From NCBI GenBank assembly GCA_018817425.1, contig JAHITX010000098.1, forward strand, positions 1 to 35,206: a stretch of DNA of 35,206 nucleotides, in the 5' to 3' direction. Both the position numbers and the translations under genes were made by a program. The notes under the pieces are model-generated. The model ran no database searches. It was not told the origin of the DNA and saw only the letters and a list, made by a program, of their open reading frames with translations. Shown here piece by piece: positions 32,922 through 35,206 of the stretch. This DNA comes from Pseudomonadota bacterium. Lineage in GTDB: Bacteria > Desulfobacterota > Desulfobacteria > Desulfobacterales > RPRI01. The stretch's first letter is position 1, and every line of letters starts with the position of its first letter.

Positions 32922-35206
32922 ATGCGTAAAATGGATGGCAAAATGAAAAAGTTACCCAAGATAACAGAACCTGAAAGTCAGAATGCTACTGCTTTTCGTA
33001 AGCAGGCTGAAGAGAACGCATTGGGGAAAGAGGCCACCTTGCCGGAAAATTTGGAGGCAATGTCAGCAGAAGAAATACAGCAGTTGCTTCACGAACTTCA
33101 GGTGCATCAGATCGAGCTTGAGATGCAGAAAGAGGAATTACTCCGGATGCATGCAGAGCTCGATGCGGAGCGCACACACTATTCAGATCTGTATGATCTC
33201 GCTCCAGTAGGCTATTATACAATCAGTGAAAAGGGGCTGATTCTGGAAGCGAACCTTACCGCCGCAACTCTGCTGGGCGTAGCCCGTGGTGCGCTGGTCA
33301 AGCATCTTTTGACCCGGTTCATCTTTACCAAAGACAGAGATATCTATTATCTGCACAGTAAACAACTCTTTGAAACCGGTGAGCCACAAGAGTTTGAACT
33401 CAGGATGATAAATAAGGATGGATCTTTATTCTGGGCACATCTGGTTGCGACAGCTGTGCAGACCGACGAAACCACTCCCGTATGTCGGGTCATTATAAAC
33501 GATATTACTTTTCACAAACTACAAGCGCATGAGCACGAGTTTACAGCAAGCTTGATTGAACTGGTTAACACGCCGGGCGATTTCCGGGAAAACATGTCGG
33601 ACCTTGCTGCTGCCCTGCAAGGTTGGTCGGGGTGTGAAGCCGTCGGCATCCGCCTGCGCGACGAAGATGATTATCCATATTACACGACTCGTGGTTTTGC
33701 GCCTGAGTTTGTTCAAGCGGAAAAGTACCTCTGTGCGTATGGCCCGGACGGTAAAATTCTGCACGATGGTGCAGGAAACCCCATACTGGAATGTATGTGC
33801 GGAAACATACTGTGCGGCCGTTTCGATTCCGCCAAGCCTTTCTTTACCGCTAGTGGGAGCTTCTGGTCCAACAATACCACCGCTTTGCTTGCCAACACCA
33901 CAGAAGCTGACCGCCAGGCCCGCACCCGAAACCGATGTAATGGTGAAGGGTATGAATCAGTGGCTCTGATCCCCCTGCGCATAGGCAATCAGGTTTTCGG
34001 ATTGCTTCAATTCAACGACCGCTGTACGAACCGGTTTACTCCAGACCTTGTTGAACATTATGAAAGAATGGCCGACAGTCTGGCTATTTCCCTTTCAAGA
34101 CGGCAGGCCGCGGAGATGCTGAGGGAAACAAGTGACTATCTGAACAGACTGATCGACTATGCAAACGCACCGATAATTACCTGGGACACGGAGTACAGGA
34201 TTACCCGTTTCAACCATGCCTTCGAGCGTCTTACGGGTTATACTGCTGAAGAGGTTATGGGTCAGGATTTGTCCATCTTCTTTCCGGAAACAAGTCGCGA
34301 TAAGTCGCTTAACAAAATCAAGGCTACCTCACTCGGTGAATATTGGGAGTCGGTGGATATTCCGATTCGTTGCAAGGACGGGGTGAGCCGAATCGTACTT
34401 TGGAGTTCAGCTAATATTTATGCTCAGGACGGCAAGACACTTTTAGCCACCATTGCCCAGGGCCAGGATATCACCGACCGTATGCGGGCAGAAAATGATA
34501 TACGAAAAATGAACGCCGATTTAGAGCAGCGTGTCATCAAACGCACCGCGGAGTTGGAAGCCGTCAATAAGGAACTGCTTGCCTTCTCATACTCTGTTTC
34601 TCACGATTTGCGTGCGCCCTTAAGGAGCATTGACGGGTTTAGCCGAATCCTGCTTGAGGATTATCAGAAAAACCTGGATGATAAAGGAAAGGCTTTTCTG
34701 GAGAAGGTCTGCAAAGCTTCACAGCGAATGGGTTTGCTGATTGATGACATGCTGAAACTCTCAAAGATAACCCAGACCGAATTAAAGCGGGAAGCTGTTG
34801 ATTTGAGTGTTATGATAGGGGTGATTGCTAAGGAGCATCAGATGAGCAATCCCGGCAGAGTCTTTGATGTTAACATCCGGGAGGGAATCATGGTTAAGGG
34901 TGATCCCCATTTGATTAATATTGCCATGGAAAACCTTGTAGGCAATGCCTTTAAGTTCACGGGCGAAAAAGAGCATCCTAAAATTGAGTTCGGAACAATT
35001 GTCAGAGATGGCGAGACGGCCTGTTTTATCCGCGACAATGGTGCAGGGTTTGAAATGGCCTATGTAAACAAACTGTTCGGAGCCTTTCAGCGCCTCCACA
35101 CAGCCGATGAGTTTCCGGGAACCGGGATTGGCCTTGCGACAGTTCAACGCGTTATAAATCGGCACGGGGGCAAGATCTGGGCGGAAGGGGAAAAAGGAAA
35201 AGGAGC
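32922..35206 (+). CDS. PAS-GAF-PAS sensor histidine kinase, cut by the window end
   Basis: One uninterrupted frame from ATG 32922 (other ATGs at 32931 and 32943) to the window end, at least 761 residues. The first about 85 residues are a coiled region (EEIQQLLHELQVHQIELEMQ). PAS 1 follows (YDLAPVGYYTISEKGLILEA), then a GAF domain with the cysteine cluster ECMCGNILCGRF and ALIPLRIGNQVFGLLQFND. Next are PAS 2 (ITWDTEYRITRFNHAFERLT), a short coiled coil, the phospho-acceptor helix FSYSVSHDLRAPLRSIDGF and an ATPase domain with NLVGNAFKF, DNGAGFEM and GTGIGLATVQRV. No membrane helix, so it is cytoplasmic. Only the last few residues should be missing. It is richer in GC than the nuo region. Confidence 0.88.
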   Translation, partial: MRKMDGKMKKLPKITEPESQNATAFRKQAEENALGKEATLPENLEAMSAEEIQQLLHELQVHQIELEMQKEELLRMHAELDAERTHYSDLYDLAPVGYYTISEKGLILEANLTAATLLGVARGALVKHLLTRFIFTKDRDIYYLHSKQLFETGEPQEFELRMINKDGSLFWAHLVATAVQTDETTPVCRVIINDITFHKLQAHEHEFTASLIELVNTPGDFRENMSDLAAALQGWSGCEAVGIRLRDEDDYPYYTTRGFAPEFVQAEKYLCAYGPDGKILHDGAGNPILECMCGNILCGRFDSAKPFFTASGSFWSNNTTALLANTTEADRQARTRNRCNGEGYESVALIPLRIGNQVFGLLQFNDRCTNRFTPDLVEHYERMADSLAISLSRRQAAEMLRETSDYLNRLIDYANAPIITWDTEYRITRFNHAFERLTGYTAEEVMGQDLSIFFPETSRDKSLNKIKATSLGEYWESVDIPIRCKDGVSRIVLWSSANIYAQDGKTLLATIAQGQDITDRMRAENDIRKMNADLEQRVIKRTAELEAVNKELLAFSYSVSHDLRAPLRSIDGFSRILLEDYQKNLDDKGKAFLEKVCKASQRMGLLIDDMLKLSKITQTELKREAVDLSVMIGVIAKEHQMSNPGRVFDVNIREGIMVKGDPHLINIAMENLVGNAFKFTGEKEHPKIEFGTIVRDGETACFIRDNGAGFEMAYVNKLFGAFQRLHTADEFPGTGIGLATVQRVINRHGGKIWAEGEKGKG

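Noticed and set aside
33556-33969. 137-codon frame on the plus strand inside the last kinase gene
   Set aside because: The main frame runs without a stop from 32922 to the end and encodes PAS, GAF and kinase domains; this frame has no domain.
1-35206. CRISPR array, tRNA, rRNA, transposase or phage genes
   Set aside because: I looked for regular direct repeats, cloverleaf-like sequence and typical recombinase motifs and saw none that I could support.

Overview
The window most likely comes from a sulfate-reducing bacterium of the Desulfobacterota (Desulfobacterales-like). The basis is inference from gene content: a complex I operon without NuoE, NuoF or NuoG, a selenocysteine formate dehydrogenase fused to a GltD-type flavoprotein, and many large sensor kinases. 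No rRNA or marker gene is present to fix the taxon.

Region 1 (1-10177, almost all minus strand) is a signalling and repeat-protein locus. Read in its own direction, it starts with an FHA/winged-helix protein. Next come a Ser/Thr kinase with TPR repeats, a small HEAT-like protein, a HEAT/L7-L12-like/TPR protein, an ankyrin protein and a DUF805 membrane protein. A histidine kinase/NarL-type response regulator pair and two lipoproteins follow. Much of it looks decayed: an in-frame TAA splits the kinase from its last TPRs, the ankyrin gene has two apparent frameshifts, the small HEAT gene has a probable homopolymer frameshift, and two truncated gene-tail duplications remain. A 140-bp imperfect inverted repeat fills the left edge, and a 23-bp perfect palindrome separates the histidine kinase from its regulator.

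Region 2 (10486-23036, plus strand) is a complex I operon: nuoA, B, C, D, H, I, J, K, then an extra MrpD/NuoM-like antiporter subunit, a 100-aa membrane protein, a NuoL-like subunit, nuoM and nuoN. It thus has four antiporter-type subunits instead of three. NuoE, F and G are missing. In their place are a 242-aa protein joining a thioredoxin-like [2Fe-2S] domain directly to the NuoF [4Fe-4S] tail without the FMN/NADH domain, and a two-cluster ferredoxin with Asp in place of one cysteine. Electrons probably enter from a carrier other than NADH bound to NuoF.

Region 3 (23037-27817) holds a 580-bp regulatory gap with an 18-bp palindrome and a good sigma-70-type promoter. It drives one 1375-residue formate dehydrogenase gene that reads through UGA as selenocysteine, with a SECIS hairpin whose loop and spacing match E. 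coli fdhF as I recall it. A strong terminator follows.

Region 4 (27818-35206, plus strand) carries a DmeF-type cation efflux protein, a small unknown protein, a PhoB/PhoR-type two-component pair, a conserved unknown protein with a Cys-rich motif, and a PAS-GAF-PAS histidine kinase cut off by the window end.
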